Notes: a model not told the origin generated them from the sequence alone. DNA of 59,148 bases from Bifidobacteriaceae bacterium (GCA_031281585.1 JAITFE010000125.1:1-59148); one strand, 5' to 3'. Shown: positions 40,181-49,617, numbered from the stretch's first letter. Numbers and translations are program-made.

Positions 40181-41468
40181 AACTAAGCCCCTCAAGCCCT
40201 TCGCAATAGTCAGCCTAACCAAGACCTGCGGGCTGGGCGGCGTTATCACCCGCCGCCCAGCCCGTGGTGGCCAGGTCCCGGGCCGAGCAGCTAATGCGGT
40301 ATTCGTTGTGCTCTTGGCGGTAGCGGGGGTTGGTGGCTGCAAAGCCGATGATTCTCACCGGGCGGCCAGCCCCTCGACGCAGCACTCGTCGGCACCAGCC
40401 AGCCTGGCGGCGCGGGGTGACGCGCCGGAGGCCAGGCTTTGGGTCGACCGCGCGGAATTGCCCTTCGACTACTACAGTGACCTAATCGCGGCGACCTATC
40501 TGCGAATGTCCGACGTCGCCTCCGGCGACGGCGGCCAATGGGAGATCGAACAGGAAAAGTGGATCGCCAGCTGCATGAAGGACAAGGGCTTCGAGTATTA
40601 CCCAAAGGCGGTCGAACCGCCCGCCGAGGGCGCGTCGAACGATCAGGCAGGCGACCGGAAGCTATGGGTGCCGTGGATGCCGGATGACCTGGCAGAAGTC
40701 GAACGCTACGGGTACGGCTACTCGCAGGGCATCGGCCCGAGCGACACCGCGGCGGCTCCCGAAACGGACGACCAGCCGGACCGCAACGCCGATTACGTCT
40801 CCTCGCTCAGCCACTCGGCCCAAGAGGAATACCAGATCGCCTTGATGGGGCGGGAATTGGCCGACTGGTTCGCGCAGGGCGCGGACCCTGGGGCGCCGCT
40901 GCCCGCGCAAGGCGGCTGCATGCTAGGCGCGTCCGAAGCGCACCCCTACCCTTGGGCGCAGGTGGCGGAGGAGTCCCCAATCACCTTGTACGAGGACCTC
41001 ATCGACCGCATGCGGGACGAGGGCGGCGACCCATACGCGCAGATAACACCCGGCGACCGGCCTGCCGCTGGCACATTCTTGAGACGCCAGGAAGTCGACG
41101 CCCTGGACACCGAGTGGAGGGAATGCTTCGAGCGGGACTTCCCCGAGCCGGAGGGGTCCCGGATCGCGGGCGCCCCCACATCCGACGCCGATGGACCGAC
41201 AGGCGCCTGGAGCATGGCTTTCAACACCAACCAGGACGGCGAGTGGTGGACCGGTCTGCCAGACAAGATCCCGCTCGAATACGCGTCTTTGACTGGCACC
41301 CCGAGGGAGATCGCCATCGCGGTGGCGGATTTCAAATGCCGCCAGGAAACTGACTACATCCAGCGGTTCTTGACCCTCCAACGCGAAGCCCAAGAGGAGT
41401 TCGTCGCCAAGCACAAGTCTGAGCTCGACCAAATGGTCGCCGCGCTGGAAGACTACCTGGGCGGATAG
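40173..41468 (+). CDS. Predicted lipoprotein of unknown function
   Basis: 431 residues from ATG 40173. A hydrophobic stretch NAVFVVLLAVAGVGGC ends in a lipobox-like VGGC (Cys56), but the region before it is unusually long (about 40 residues) and no better start exists in frame. The mature part is acidic, with CMKDKGFEYYP, GGCMLGASEAHPYPW and ECFERDFPEPEG, recalling the C-x4-G motifs of the lipoprotein at 1672. The C-terminus is a charged helix (EEFVAKHKSELDQMVAAL). It lies between two hipA fragments. Function not recognised. Confidence 0.7.
   Translation: MSETKPLKPFAIVSLTKTCGLGGVITRRPARGGQVPGRAANAVFVVLLAVAGVGGCKADDSHRAASPSTQHSSAPASLAARGDAPEARLWVDRAELPFDYYSDLIAATYLRMSDVASGDGGQWEIEQEKWIASCMKDKGFEYYPKAVEPPAEGASNDQAGDRKLWVPWMPDDLAEVERYGYGYSQGIGPSDTAAAPETDDQPDRNADYVSSLSHSAQEEYQIALMGRELADWFAQGADPGAPLPAQGGCMLGASEAHPYPWAQVAEESPITLYEDLIDRMRDEGGDPYAQITPGDRPAAGTFLRRQEVDALDTEWRECFERDFPEPEGSRIAGAPTSDADGPTGAWSMAFNTNQDGEWWTGLPDKIPLEYASLTGTPREIAIAVADFKCRQETDYIQRFLTLQREAQEEFVAKHKSELDQMVAALEDYLGG
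40230..40263. other. 13-bp hairpin inside the lipoprotein 5-prime region
   Basis: GGGCTGGGCGGCG (40230-40242) pairs exactly with CGCCGCCCAGCCC (40251-40263) around an 8-base loop. It lies 50 bases after the 21-codon ORF and within the first codons of the lipoprotein frame. It could attenuate downstream expression. No T-run follows, so it is not a classic terminator. Confidence 0.55.
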
Positions 41469-41566
41469 CCAAAGCGGCGCTGGCCCGAAGGCGGATAGCG
41501 CCGATAGCCCGCCGGCACCGTCTCGCCGTTCGGCAACTCGCAATAGACCTCAACACGGTGGTTCAC
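41453..41566 (-). pseudogene. HipA N-terminal fragment, copy 2
   Basis: GTG 41566 overlaps the hipB-like stop as GTGA. It encodes NHRVEVYCELPNGETVPAGY then diverges into RRYPPSGQRRFGYPPR and stops after 37 residues, overlapping the end of the lipoprotein gene. HipA kinases are about 400 residues, so only the N-terminal strand region remains. It is homologous to copy 1 at 39753-39839, in the same orientation. Confidence 0.6.
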
Positions 41567-41904
41567 TTCGGAGTCCTCACCCGAGACACCAGGGCGCGCT
41601 CCGCCACCAACCGGCCGTGATCCGAGTTCAGCGCGTCAACTGCCCTGATCACCGCCTCTGACTGGCCCAGAACCCGCAGCACGCGGAACACGTTCTCGAT
41701 CGACACGCCGCCCTGCCCATGCTCAATGGCGCGCAGGGTGTCGCGGCTGATTCCAGCCCGTTCCGCCACCATCCGTGCGGTCAATCGCTGGATCTTCCGC
41801 CAGTTTGCCAGGTTCACGCCGAACCGAGCCAGGTCTCGAACTGCCAGGGTCGACGGCCGCTTGACCACGCCACCCCCTTCATTTATGACAAAGATTCCCG
41901 TCAT
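41563..41904 (-). CDS. HipB-like XRE-family antitoxin
   Basis: 113 residues with an XRE helix-turn-helix: LANWRKIQRLTARMVAERAG then ISRDTLRAIEHGQGGVSIENV. The C-terminus AVDALNSDHGRLVAERALVSR matches the tail of actinobacterial HipB-type antitoxins. HipB normally represses its operon and neutralises the HipA kinase, but here hipA is reduced to 37 codons, so this is an orphan. Start ATG 41904; a GTG 13 codons later (before VKRPSTLAVRD) is also plausible. Confidence 0.75.
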   Translation of the reverse strand: MTGIFVINEGGGVVKRPSTLAVRDLARFGVNLANWRKIQRLTARMVAERAGISRDTLRAIEHGQGGVSIENVFRVLRVLGQSEAVIRAVDALNSDHGRLVAERALVSRVRTPK

Positions 41905-41929
41905 TACAACCCATAACGGCGGGAATCTT
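41891..41929. promoter_or_regulatory. Inverted repeat over the hipB-like start
   Basis: AAGATTCCCG (41891-41900) and CGGGAATCTT (41920-41929) are perfect 10-base arms 19 bases apart, spanning the antitoxin ATG. HipB proteins bind paired repeats before their gene. It also lies 16 bases past the nrdJ stop and could fold as its terminator. Confidence 0.5.
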
Positions 41930-41944
41930 GGCCTTTAGCGATAG

Positions 41945-44746
41945 TCAGCTGCAGCCGCTGGTGGCGCCGCAGCCCTCGCAGACGTGGCAGGAGCCGGAGG
42001 GCCGCATCTTGGTGCCGCAAGTCATGCAGATGGGGGCGTCCGCCGCCCGGCCCTGAAGGGCCTCGAACAGTTCGGCTGTCGAATGCACGCGCTTGTCCGG
42101 GGCCGCGCTGGTGGCGTGTCCCCGTTCAATCGCGACGCCCTGGCTGACCGTGTCCGGGTCCACGTCCTCGAAATCGTCGTAGGAACCGGTCTCCAGTTGG
42201 CGCTCGCGTTCCGCCGCCGTGTAGATGCCGAGCGCCGAACGGGCCTCGAAGGACAGGTGGTCCAAGGCCAGGCGGCGGAAAATGTAGTCCATCACCGACT
42301 GGGCCATCCGCACGTCCGGGTCGTCTGTCAGGCCGGCCGGCTCGAAACGCTGGTTGGTGAACTTCTGGACAAAGGTCTCCAGGGGCACCCCGTACTGCAG
42401 GCCGATCGAAACCGCGATCGAGAAGGCGTCCATCACCCCGGCCAGGGTGGAGCCCTGCTTGCCGAGTTTCAGGAAGACCTCGCCCAGTTCGCGGTGCTCG
42501 TTGTCGAAGCAGCCCGCAGTGATGTACCCCTGGGCGCCCCCCACGGAGAAGGACGTGGTGATCGAATACCGCCGCTTCGGCAGCCGCCGCCGGGACGGCT
42601 GATGCGACGGCGCGGCGTTGGCCTTGGGCTCCTTGTTCGCTTTGGCGTCTGAGAGCGGCTGCGACACCTTGCAGTTGTCGCGGTAGATCGCCAGCGCCTT
42701 GAGGCCCAGCTTCCAACCTTGGAAATAGACGTCCTCGATTTCCTCGACGGTGGCCGATTCGGGCAGGTTGACCGTCTTGGAGATGGCCCCGGACAGGAAC
42801 GGCTGGGCCGCCGCCATCATGCGCACGTGGCCCATGGGGCCGATCGACCGCTGGCCCACGGCGCAGTCGAAGACCGGGTAGTGCTCGGTCTTGAGGCCTG
42901 GGGCGTCCACCACATGGCCGTGCTCGGTGATGTGCTCGACGATCGCCTCGATGGTCTCCGGCTCGTAGCCCAGCTTGGCGAGCGCCAGCGGCACGGTCCG
43001 GTTGACAATCTGCATGGACCCGCCGCCGACCAGTTTCTTGTACTTGACCAGCGAGAAGTCCGGCTCAATGCCGGTTGTGTCGCAGTCCATCATGAAGCCG
43101 ATTGTGCCGGTGGGCGCCAGCACCGAGGCCTGGGCGTTGCGCCACCCGTTCTCCTGCCCCAGGCGCAGCACGTCCTCCCACGCCTTCGACGCAGCCCGAT
43201 GCACGTCCCCGTCAAGAGCGGAGGAGGGGGTCAGCGCGTCGTTGGCGGCGTGGTGTTTGCGCATCACCCGCTGGTGGGCGGCGGCGTTTTGGGCGTAGCC
43301 GTCATAGGGGCCGACGACCGCCGCCAGTTCGGCCGAGCGCCGGTAGGCCGCGGCGGTCATCAGCGAGGTGATGGCGGCCGCGAGCGAACGCCCGGCGTCC
43401 GAGTCATAGGCCAGGCCGGAGGCCATGAGCAGCGCGCCCAAGTTGGCGTACCCAATCCCAAGTTGCCTAAAGCGCCTGGTGGTCGCCCCAATCGACTCGG
43501 TCGGGAAATCGGCGAAGGTGATCGAGATGTCCATTGCGGTGATGATCAATTCGACCGCCCGCTCAAACCGGGCCACTTCGAAGGCGCCGTCGGATCCCAC
43601 GAAGGCGAGTAGGTTCAGCGAGGCCAAGTTGCAAGACGAGTTGTCCAGGTGCATGTACTCGGAGCAGGGGTTCGAGGCCGTGATGCGCCCGGTTTCCGGC
43701 GAGGTGTGCCAAGCGTTGATCGTGTCGTCGTACTGGATCCCCGGATCGGCGCACTCCCAGGCCGCCTGGGCCACCTTCCGGAACAGTTGGCGGGCGTCAA
43801 CCTCTTCGATGACCTCGCCGTTCAGGCGGCCGCGCAGACCGAAGCTGGCGCCGTTCTCCACCGCCCGCATGAATTCGTCGGACACCCGGACGGAGTTGTT
43901 GGCATTCTGGTACTGGACCGAAGAGATGTCCCGCCCGTCCAGGTCCATGTCGAAGCCGGCGTCTCGCAACGCCCGGATCTTCTTCTCCTCGTGCGCCTTG
44001 GTCGCCACGAACTCCTCGATGTCGGGGTGGTCAATGTCCAAGACGACCATTTTGGCGGCGCGCCTGGTGGCGCCGCCGGACTTGATGGTCCCGGCGGAGG
44101 CGTCCGCGCCGCGCATGAACGACACGGGTCCCGATGCCGTGCCGCCAGACGAGCGCAGCAGTTCCTTTGAGGACCGGATTCGCGACAGGTTGACCCCCGA
44201 GCCGGAGCCGCCTTTGAAGATCATGCCCTCTTCCCGGTACCAGTTCAGAATCGACTCCATGGAGTCGTCAACCGACAAGATGAAGCAAGCCGAGACCTGC
44301 TGCGGGGAGGGGGTGCCCACATTGAACCAAACCGGCGAGTTGAACGAGAAGTGCTGGTGCAACAGCAGCCAGGTCAACTCGTCGCCGAAGACCTCGGCGT
44401 CCTTGGGGCTGGCGAAATAGCCGGCGTCCAAACCCGCCTGCCGGTACTTGCCGACCACCCGGTCGATGACTTGGCGCAGGGAGTATTCCCGCTCGGGGGT
44501 GTCCAGGGCGCCGCGAAAATACTTGGTGGCGACGATCGTGGAGGCGTTGACCGACCAGAAGCTCGGGAACTCCGCGCCATACTGGGCGAAGACCATCTCC
44601 CCCGTCTTCCAGTTGGTCTGGACCACGTCCCGCGCCTCCCAGTCGACCTCCGCGTAGGGATGAACGGACGGCTTGGAAAACACTCTCGGTATGGTTAATC
44701 CGCGGTCAAGCTGGCGGGCGGCAGGGGTCGAAGTTGTCTGGGTCAT
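41945..44746 (-). CDS. nrdJ: Class II (B12-dependent) ribonucleotide reductase
   Basis: It reduces ribonucleotides to deoxyribonucleotides using adenosylcobalamin, with no oxygen requirement. 933 residues: C154 in [30 protein letters not shown], the radical-site block [40 protein letters not shown], and a C-terminal cysteine cluster ICMTCGTKM...CHVCEGCG that probably shuttles electrons. No class I or III genes are in the window. ATG 44746 overlaps nrdR as ATGA. Confidence 0.96.
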   Translation of the reverse strand: MTQTTSTPAARQLDRGLTIPRVFSKPSVHPYAEVDWEARDVVQTNWKTGEMVFAQYGAEFPSFWSVNASTIVATKYFRGALDTPEREYSLRQVIDRVVGKYRQAGLDAGYFASPKDAEVFGDELTWLLLHQHFSFNSPVWFNVGTPSPQQVSACFILSVDDSMESILNWYREEGMIFKGGSGSGVNLSRIRSSKELLRSSGGTASGPVSFMRGADASAGTIKSGGATRRAAKMVVLDIDHPDIEEFVATKAHEEKKIRALRDAGFDMDLDGRDISSVQYQNANNSVRVSDEFMRAVENGASFGLRGRLNGEVIEEVDARQLFRKVAQAAWECADPGIQYDDTINAWHTSPETGRITASNPCSEYMHLDNSSCNLASLNLLAFVGSDGAFEVARFERAVELIITAMDISITFADFPTESIGATTRRFRQLGIGYANLGALLMASGLAYDSDAGRSLAAAITSLMTAAAYRRSAELAAVVGPYDGYAQNAAAHQRVMRKHHAANDALTPSSALDGDVHRAASKAWEDVLRLGQENGWRNAQASVLAPTGTIGFMMDCDTTGIEPDFSLVKYKKLVGGGSMQIVNRTVPLALAKLGYEPETIEAIVEHITEHGHVVDAPGLKTEHYPVFDCAVGQRSIGPMGHVRMMAAAQPFLSGAISKTVNLPESATVEEIEDVYFQGWKLGLKALAIYRDNCKVSQPLSDAKANKEPKANAAPSHQPSRRRLPKRRYSITTSFSVGGAQGYITAGCFDNEHRELGEVFLKLGKQGSTLAGVMDAFSIAVSIGLQYGVPLETFVQKFTNQRFEPAGLTDDPDVRMAQSVMDYIFRRLALDHLSFEARSALGIYTAAERERQLETGSYDDFEDVDPDTVSQGVAIERGHATSAAPDKRVHSTAELFEALQGRAADAPICMTCGTKMRPSGSCHVCEGCGATSGCS

Positions 44747-45222
44747 GATTCCTGTTCCTGTTCCAAATCGTTGTCTTCGCCTGGTCCTCGAAGGACGGCG
44801 ATCTCCTTGAGGAAGTCGTCAATTGACTCAAAAGAGCGGTAGACCGAGGCGAACCGGAGGTACGCGACCTCGTCCAGCCGCCTGAGCGGGCCGAGCACTG
44901 CCAGCCCCACCTGGTGCGAATCGACCTCGGCCGCGCCGGTTGACCGGATCTGGTCTTCAACCTGATGGGCCAGCATGGTCAACTGGTCTTCGCTGACCGG
45001 GCGGCCCTGGCAGGCCCGCCGCACTCCGCGCACCACCTTGTCCCGGCTGAACGGCTCCGTTGTGCCGCACCGCTTGATGACCGCAAGCGCCACCGTCTCC
45101 ACGGTGGTGAAGCGCCGCGAACACGATTGGCACTGGCGGCGCCGACGGGTCGAGGTGCCATCCTCGGCCGTCCGCGAGTCGATCACGCGCGAGTCCTCAT
45201 GGCGGCAGAACGGGCAATGCAC
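44743..45222 (-). CDS. nrdR: Transcriptional repressor NrdR
   Basis: NrdR senses ATP/dATP and represses ribonucleotide reductase genes. 159 residues: N-terminal zinc ribbon with C3, C6, C31, C34 (CPFC and CQSC) and an ATP-cone domain ([20 protein letters not shown]). The GTG at 45222 starts the conserved HCPFC block. TAGAGT ends seven bases upstream, consistent with a leaderless message. Expected NrdR boxes (ACACnATATATnGTGT type) are not clear by eye. Confidence 0.96.
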   Translation of the reverse strand: MHCPFCRHEDSRVIDSRTAEDGTSTRRRRQCQSCSRRFTTVETVALAVIKRCGTTEPFSRDKVVRGVRRACQGRPVSEDQLTMLAHQVEDQIRSTGAAEVDSHQVGLAVLGPLRRLDEVAYLRFASVYRSFESIDDFLKEIAVLRGPGEDNDLEQEQES

Positions 45223-45320
45223 GGGGAACACTCTAACAAGATATTGGGCCGATTCAAGCGGCGACCCACTACATCTTGGGCCGACTTCGGAATCGAACCG
45301 ACCGCCCCAGGCCGGTTCGC

Positions 45321-45764
45321 TCACTCCCTTGGAACCTCCAGCACGTCGCCGACCTGGAGCGTGGAGCCCCTCAGCCCGTTGATACGTTGCAAACGGGTCA
45401 CCACGCCTTGCACGTCTTGGCCGCCGTCCGCCAGCGCGCTGGCGATCGACCAGAGCGTGTCGCCGGACTGCACCACCACTTGCCGGGTCGGCACATAGCG
45501 CTCGTCCGCCGTGGCCGCGCCGGCCCGAAACGCTCCGGCCGCCAGCGCGAGGGCCAACCCGGCGACCACGATCCAACCGCGCCGCGTCAATTCCGAGGCT
45601 TGGCCGCCAGGCCGGGGCCGGGCGCCTGTCCGGCTCCGGGGAGCCATCCCGCCGGTCCACGCGCCGCCCGCGACATCTTGGCGAACCGCCCGCCGCGGGG
45701 CCCGCGTGCCGGCCCACTTGCCAACCGGCCCCCGCGTCCCGGAGGCCATCATCACCGCTGTCAT
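45321..45764 (-). CDS. LysM-domain membrane protein divergent from lexA
   Basis: 147 residues: basic Pro/Arg/Gly-rich cytoplasmic part, one membrane helix ([16 protein letters not shown]), and a C-terminal LysM domain ([18 protein letters not shown] to [10 protein letters not shown]). LysM-type proteins divergent from lexA, such as Rv2719c and DivS/YneA types, are SOS-induced and slow division. The ATG at 45764 follows GGGAAGGCG and lies downstream of the probable LexA box, which rules out the earlier ATG at 45839. Confidence 0.82.
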   Translation of the reverse strand: MTAVMMASGTRGPVGKWAGTRAPRRAVRQDVAGGAWTGGMAPRSRTGARPRPGGQASELTRRGWIVVAGLALALAAGAFRAGAATADERYVPTRQVVVQSGDTLWSIASALADGGQDVQGVVTRLQRINGLRGSTLQVGDVLEVPRE

Positions 45765-45783
45765 AACTCGCCTTCCCTTCACG

Positions 45784-45799
45784 TAGTACATCTGTTCCA
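45784..45799. promoter_or_regulatory. Probable LexA (SOS) box
   Basis: Minus strand TGGAACAGATGTACTA matches the Gram-positive SOS consensus TCGAACATATGTTCGA at 12 of 16 positions, with the GAACAnATGT core kept. It lies between the LysM gene and lexA, overlapping the region expected for the -35 of lexA (TATGCT at 45818-45823 being the -10). It would let LexA control both genes. Confidence 0.6.
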
Positions 45800-45880
45800 T
45801 TTTGGCCAGACTTCGACTATGCTGGTAGCCAACACCCAACCTCTGACACTGTTTCCACCAGGGGAAACGCAGGAGAGATC

Positions 45881-46546
45881 ATGAATCAAGACAAGAAGTA
45901 CCCCAAGACAACCCAGCGCGGCCTGTCCCCCAGGCAACGGGCCATCCTGGACGTGATCAAGGAGTCACTGGAGCGCCGCGGCTACGCCCCGTCAATGCGG
46001 GAGATCGGCGACGCGGTCAACCTGACCAGCCCCTCCAGCGTCAAGCACCAACTCGAGGTGATCGAGGCGAAAGGCTATCTCCGCCGCGACCGCCGCCTGC
46101 CCCGCGCCATGGAGGTGATCGATCCGAACGCCGACATGCCCCAACTGCTGCGACCGGGCGCGGAAGAGCCCAAACCGCGGTATGTGCCGTTGGTGGGCCG
46201 GATCGCCGCGGGCCATCCCATCCTGGCCGAACAGAACGTCGAAGCCCTGTATCCGCTTCCCCGCGAACTGGTCGGCGACGGCGAGGTCTTCATGTTGACT
46301 GTCCACGGCGACTCCATGATTGACGCCGCCATCGCGAACGGCGACAAGGTGGTGGTGCGGCGGCAGCCGACTGCTGAGAACGGCGAGATCGTGGTCGCCC
46401 TGATCGGCGACGAGGCGACCGTCAAGACCCTCGACACCTCCACCAACCGGGTGTGGCTGCGCGCGGCCAACCCGGCCTACGAGCCGATAGAGGGGCACAA
46501 GGCCCGCATCCTCGGCCGGGTCACCTGCGTTCTCCGCAGCCTCTAG
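45881..46546 (+). CDS. lexA: SOS repressor LexA
   Basis: LexA represses DNA-damage genes until RecA filaments trigger its self-cleavage. 221 residues: winged helix (SPRQRAILDVIKESLERRGY, PSMREIGDAVNLTSPSSVKH), cleavage bond A110-G111 in GRIAAGHP, and Ser-Lys catalytic pair S145 (HGDSMIDAAI) and K182 (EATVKTL). AGGAGAG precedes the ATG at 45881. recA, recX and dinB are in the same window. Confidence 0.97.
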   Translation: MNQDKKYPKTTQRGLSPRQRAILDVIKESLERRGYAPSMREIGDAVNLTSPSSVKHQLEVIEAKGYLRRDRRLPRAMEVIDPNADMPQLLRPGAEEPKPRYVPLVGRIAAGHPILAEQNVEALYPLPRELVGDGEVFMLTVHGDSMIDAAIANGDKVVVRRQPTAENGEIVVALIGDEATVKTLDTSTNRVWLRAANPAYEPIEGHKARILGRVTCVLRSL

Positions 46547-46591
46547 CCCGGCCCCACGCCCCACGCGCGCCCCAGGCGGCAGGCCGGCCGG

Positions 46592-48094
46592 TCAGCCCAC
46601 CGCCGCGTCCACTCCGGCCAATTCTGCGGCCAGCGCCTCCGGGACGCGGGCGCGCAGGCGCGTGCCCGCAGCCTCATAGGTTTGCCCCAGGATCTCGCCC
46701 TGCCGGTGGGTTCGCGCGACCAAGTCGCCCCTGGTGAACGGCACCACCACGTCGACCTCGACCGGCGGACGGGGCAGCGCCCGCTCAATCGCCCGGCCCA
46801 GGTCCTCCAAGCCCTGGCCTGTGCGCGAGGAGACGGCGACCGAACCGGGATGAGCGGACATCAACAGGTCTAGCTCGGCCGGGTCGGCGGCATCGGACTT
46901 GGTGAAAACCATCAACTCCCGGCCCCGCTCCTGGGGCCCGGCGATCTCCGCCAACGTCTGGCGGACGGCTTCGATGCGGCCCTCCGCGTCCGGCGCCGAG
47001 GCGTCCACGACGTGCAGCAGAACGTCCGCCAAAGCCGACTCCTCCAAAGTGGAGGCGAAGGCGTCGACCAACTCGTGGGGCAACCGGCGCACAAACCCGA
47101 CCGTGTCGGCAATGGTGTAGAGGCGGCCGTCGCCGGTCTTGACCGCCCGCACGGTGGGGTCGAGGGTGGCGAAAAGCTGGTCGTCCACCAGCACGTTTGC
47201 GCCCGTGAGCGCGTTGAGCAGCGAAGACTTCCCGGCGTTGGTGTAGCCGACCAGGCCGACCGAGGGAACCCCGGCCCGCTCGCGCTGGGACCGGCGCGCC
47301 GCCCTGCCCGGCGCCATGGCCTTGATGTCGCGGCGGAGCTTTGCCATCCGGGTGCGGATGCGGCGGCGGTCCAACTCGATCTTGGTCTCACCCGGGCCGC
47401 GCGAGCCGATCCCGGCGCCGCCGGCCACCCGGCCGCCAGCCTGACGGGACATCGACTCGCCCCAGCCGCGCAGGCGCGGCAGCAGATATTCCAACTGGGC
47501 CAGTTCGACCTGCGCGCGCCCCTCCCTGGACTTGGCGTGCGAGGCGAAAATGTCGAGAATGACCGCCGTGCGGTCAACCACCTTCACTTTGACCACGTCT
47601 TCCAGCGCCCGCCTCTGAGACGGGGCCAACTCCGAGTCGGTCACAACCGTGTCCGCCCCCAGAGTCTTGACCAGGTCCGCCAACTCGGCCGCTTTGCCAG
47701 AGCCCAGGTAGGTGGCCGGGTCGGGCTGCGGACGCTTCTGCAAAACCGCGTCCAACACCTCCGAACCCGCCGTCTCCGCCAGTGCCGCCAGTTCGCCGAG
47801 GGACGCCTCCGCCTCCGTTTTGGTGACGTCGCCGCCGTACAGGCCGACCAGCACGACCCGTTCCAGGCGCAGTTGGCGGTACTCGACCTCGCTGACGTCG
47901 TCGAGTTCGGTCGCCAGGCCGGCGACTCGTTGCAGGGCCGCGCGCTCCTCGCGCTCCAGTTGGTCCCACCGCTCGTCACGGGAATGCTCCCGCGGCTCTT
48001 GCCCGGGCGTTCGGCCCTGCCCGCCGCCGCCGCCCGAACCGGCCGTTTGGGCGGTCGCCGGACCTTGGCGCGGTGGCCACCTTGATTCAGTCAT
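46592..48094 (-). CDS. hflX: Ribosome-associated GTPase HflX
   Basis: HflX splits stalled or hibernating ribosomes and in mycobacteria influences macrolide tolerance. 500 residues: N-terminal HflX domain with RPQPDPATYLGSGKAAELAD, the glycine-rich linker GGRVAGGAGIGSRGPGETKIE, G1 GYTNAGKSSLLNAL, G3 DTVGFVRRLPHELV and G4 TKSD. The first 45 residues are low complexity. ATG 48094 is divergent from the methyltransferase at 48119. Confidence 0.94.
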   Translation of the reverse strand: MTESRWPPRQGPATAQTAGSGGGGGQGRTPGQEPREHSRDERWDQLEREERAALQRVAGLATELDDVSEVEYRQLRLERVVLVGLYGGDVTKTEAEASLGELAALAETAGSEVLDAVLQKRPQPDPATYLGSGKAAELADLVKTLGADTVVTDSELAPSQRRALEDVVKVKVVDRTAVILDIFASHAKSREGRAQVELAQLEYLLPRLRGWGESMSRQAGGRVAGGAGIGSRGPGETKIELDRRRIRTRMAKLRRDIKAMAPGRAARRSQRERAGVPSVGLVGYTNAGKSSLLNALTGANVLVDDQLFATLDPTVRAVKTGDGRLYTIADTVGFVRRLPHELVDAFASTLEESALADVLLHVVDASAPDAEGRIEAVRQTLAEIAGPQERGRELMVFTKSDAADPAELDLLMSAHPGSVAVSSRTGQGLEDLGRAIERALPRPPVEVDVVVPFTRGDLVARTHRQGEILGQTYEAAGTRLRARVPEALAAELAGVDAAVG

Positions 48095-48118
48095 CTCGCC
48101 TCACATTACTCTTGGCCT

Positions 48119-48733
48119 GTGTCGCATTACTTTGAACCCGCCCCCGAGGTCCCGCCCCGTGAACTGAAGGAGTTCGAAGTCCGCCTGGCCGGAGCCCCCG
48201 CCCGTGTGGTCTCCGCGCCGGGAGTCTTCGCTTCCGGCCGCCTGGACCTTGGCACCGCGCAGTTGCTGCGGACCGAGGACCGACTGGGCGGCGCTATCCC
48301 CGCGACCGGCCAGTTCCTGGACTTGGGCTGCGGCTGGGGACCCATCGCCCTCACCCTGGCCCGCCTGGCGCCCGCGGCGCAGGTTTGGGCTGTGGACGTC
48401 AACCCGCGCGCGCTCCAGTTGGCCGCCCTGAACGCCGAGCGGCTCGGCCTGGCCAACGTCCGCGCCGCCTTGCCCGGCGCCGTTCCCGCCGGTCTCGAAT
48501 TCGACTTGCTGTGGTCCAATCCGCCAATCCGGATCGGCAAGGACGCGCTGCGCCGGCTGCTGCGGGAATGGCTTGGCCGTCTGCGCGCGGGCGCGCACGC
48601 GGACCTGGTGGTCCAAAAGAACCTCGGGGCCGATTCGCTCAGCCGTTGGCTTGACTCCGAGCCGGGTTGGCGCGCCGCGAAGCTGGCCAGCGCGAAAGGC
48701 TACCGAATCATCCGGGCGGCCCGCACCGCCTGA
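48119..48733 (+). CDS. RsmC-like class I methyltransferase
   Basis: 204 residues. HYFEPAPEVPPRELKEFEV then FASGRLDLGTAQLL, SAM-binding LDLGCGWGPIALTLARL, AVDVNPRALQLA and the catalytic NPPI. This is the single-domain form of the RsmC/RlmG family that N2-methylates guanine in rRNA; the exact base is unknown. Start is GTG 48119. TACTCT ends six bases upstream, fitting a leaderless transcript. Confidence 0.88.
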   Translation: MSHYFEPAPEVPPRELKEFEVRLAGAPARVVSAPGVFASGRLDLGTAQLLRTEDRLGGAIPATGQFLDLGCGWGPIALTLARLAPAAQVWAVDVNPRALQLAALNAERLGLANVRAALPGAVPAGLEFDLLWSNPPIRIGKDALRRLLREWLGRLRAGAHADLVVQKNLGADSLSRWLDSEPGWRAAKLASAKGYRIIRAARTA

Positions 48734-48744
48734 CCCGCCAGACG

Positions 48745-49617
48745 TCAGAGGATTTCGCCCTTGGCGACCAGCTTGGCCGGGCCGGTCAACTCGACCACGT
48801 CGTCCACCATCCGGACGCCCAGGGTTCCGCCGGGAACCTCCACGGTCCAGGTGGTCGGGCCCGCCGCGCCCGCCCAGGCCCAGGCGGCCAGGGCCGCCGC
48901 CGCAGCGCCGGTGCCGCAAGACAAGGTCTCCCCCACGCCGCGTTCGTAAACCCGCATCTTGATCACGCCCGCCGCCCGGTCGATCAGCGCGAACTCGACG
49001 TTCGCGCCGGCCGTCGGCGCCGGCGTCAGCTTGGGCGCGTCCGACAAGTCCAAGGCGGCCAGTTCTTCGGCCGTGACGGGCGCCACGACATGCGGATTGC
49101 CGACGTCGACCGTCAGCCCGCCGAGCGGCCGGTCCAGGCCGTCGACGAAGACCTGCCTGTCGCAACCGCGCCGGACGGCCCCCTGGCCGCCGCAGAACTT
49201 CCACGTCCCCAGGTCGACCACATAGTCCTGGTCCTCTTGGCGGACGGTGACCACGCCGCCGCGCGTGCCTATCCGCAGGCCCTGTCCGTCCGACAGGTCG
49301 GCCAGCCCCTCGGCCAGCAGGAACGCCGCGAAGACGCGGATGCCGTTGCCGCACATCTCCGCCAGCGACCCGTCCGCGTTGCGGTAGTCCATGAACCATT
49401 CGGCCCCGGCCGCCGCCGCGTCGGCCCCGTCTTCGGTCGCCGACGCGCGAACGGCCCTCATGACGCCATCGCCGCCAATCCCGAATCGCCGGTCCGCCAG
49501 CGCCGCCGCCAATTCCTTGGTCAGCGGGCGCTCCCCCGCGGGATCCGCGTACAGCACAAAATCGTTGCCGGTGCCCTGACCCTTGGTAAAGGCCAACCCC
49601 TCCGGCAAGGGGGTCAT
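48745..49617 (-). CDS. dapF: Diaminopimelate epimerase
   Basis: DapF converts LL- to meso-diaminopimelate for lysine and for MurE. 290 residues: AFTKGQGTGNDFVLY, RRFGIGGDGVM, the first catalytic Cys in EMCGNGIRVFA, the second in LSCGTGAAAAALA, and GNPHVV. ATG 49617 gives the usual N-terminus; TTG 49647, right after the miaA stop, is an alternative. The miaA-dapF order is a conserved actinobacterial pair. Confidence 0.95.
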   Translation of the reverse strand: MTPLPEGLAFTKGQGTGNDFVLYADPAGERPLTKELAAALADRRFGIGGDGVMRAVRASATEDGADAAAAGAEWFMDYRNADGSLAEMCGNGIRVFAAFLLAEGLADLSDGQGLRIGTRGGVVTVRQEDQDYVVDLGTWKFCGGQGAVRRGCDRQVFVDGLDRPLGGLTVDVGNPHVVAPVTAEELAALDLSDAPKLTPAPTAGANVEFALIDRAAGVIKMRVYERGVGETLSCGTGAAAAALAAWAWAGAAGPTTWTVEVPGGTLGVRMVDDVVELTGPAKLVAKGEIL

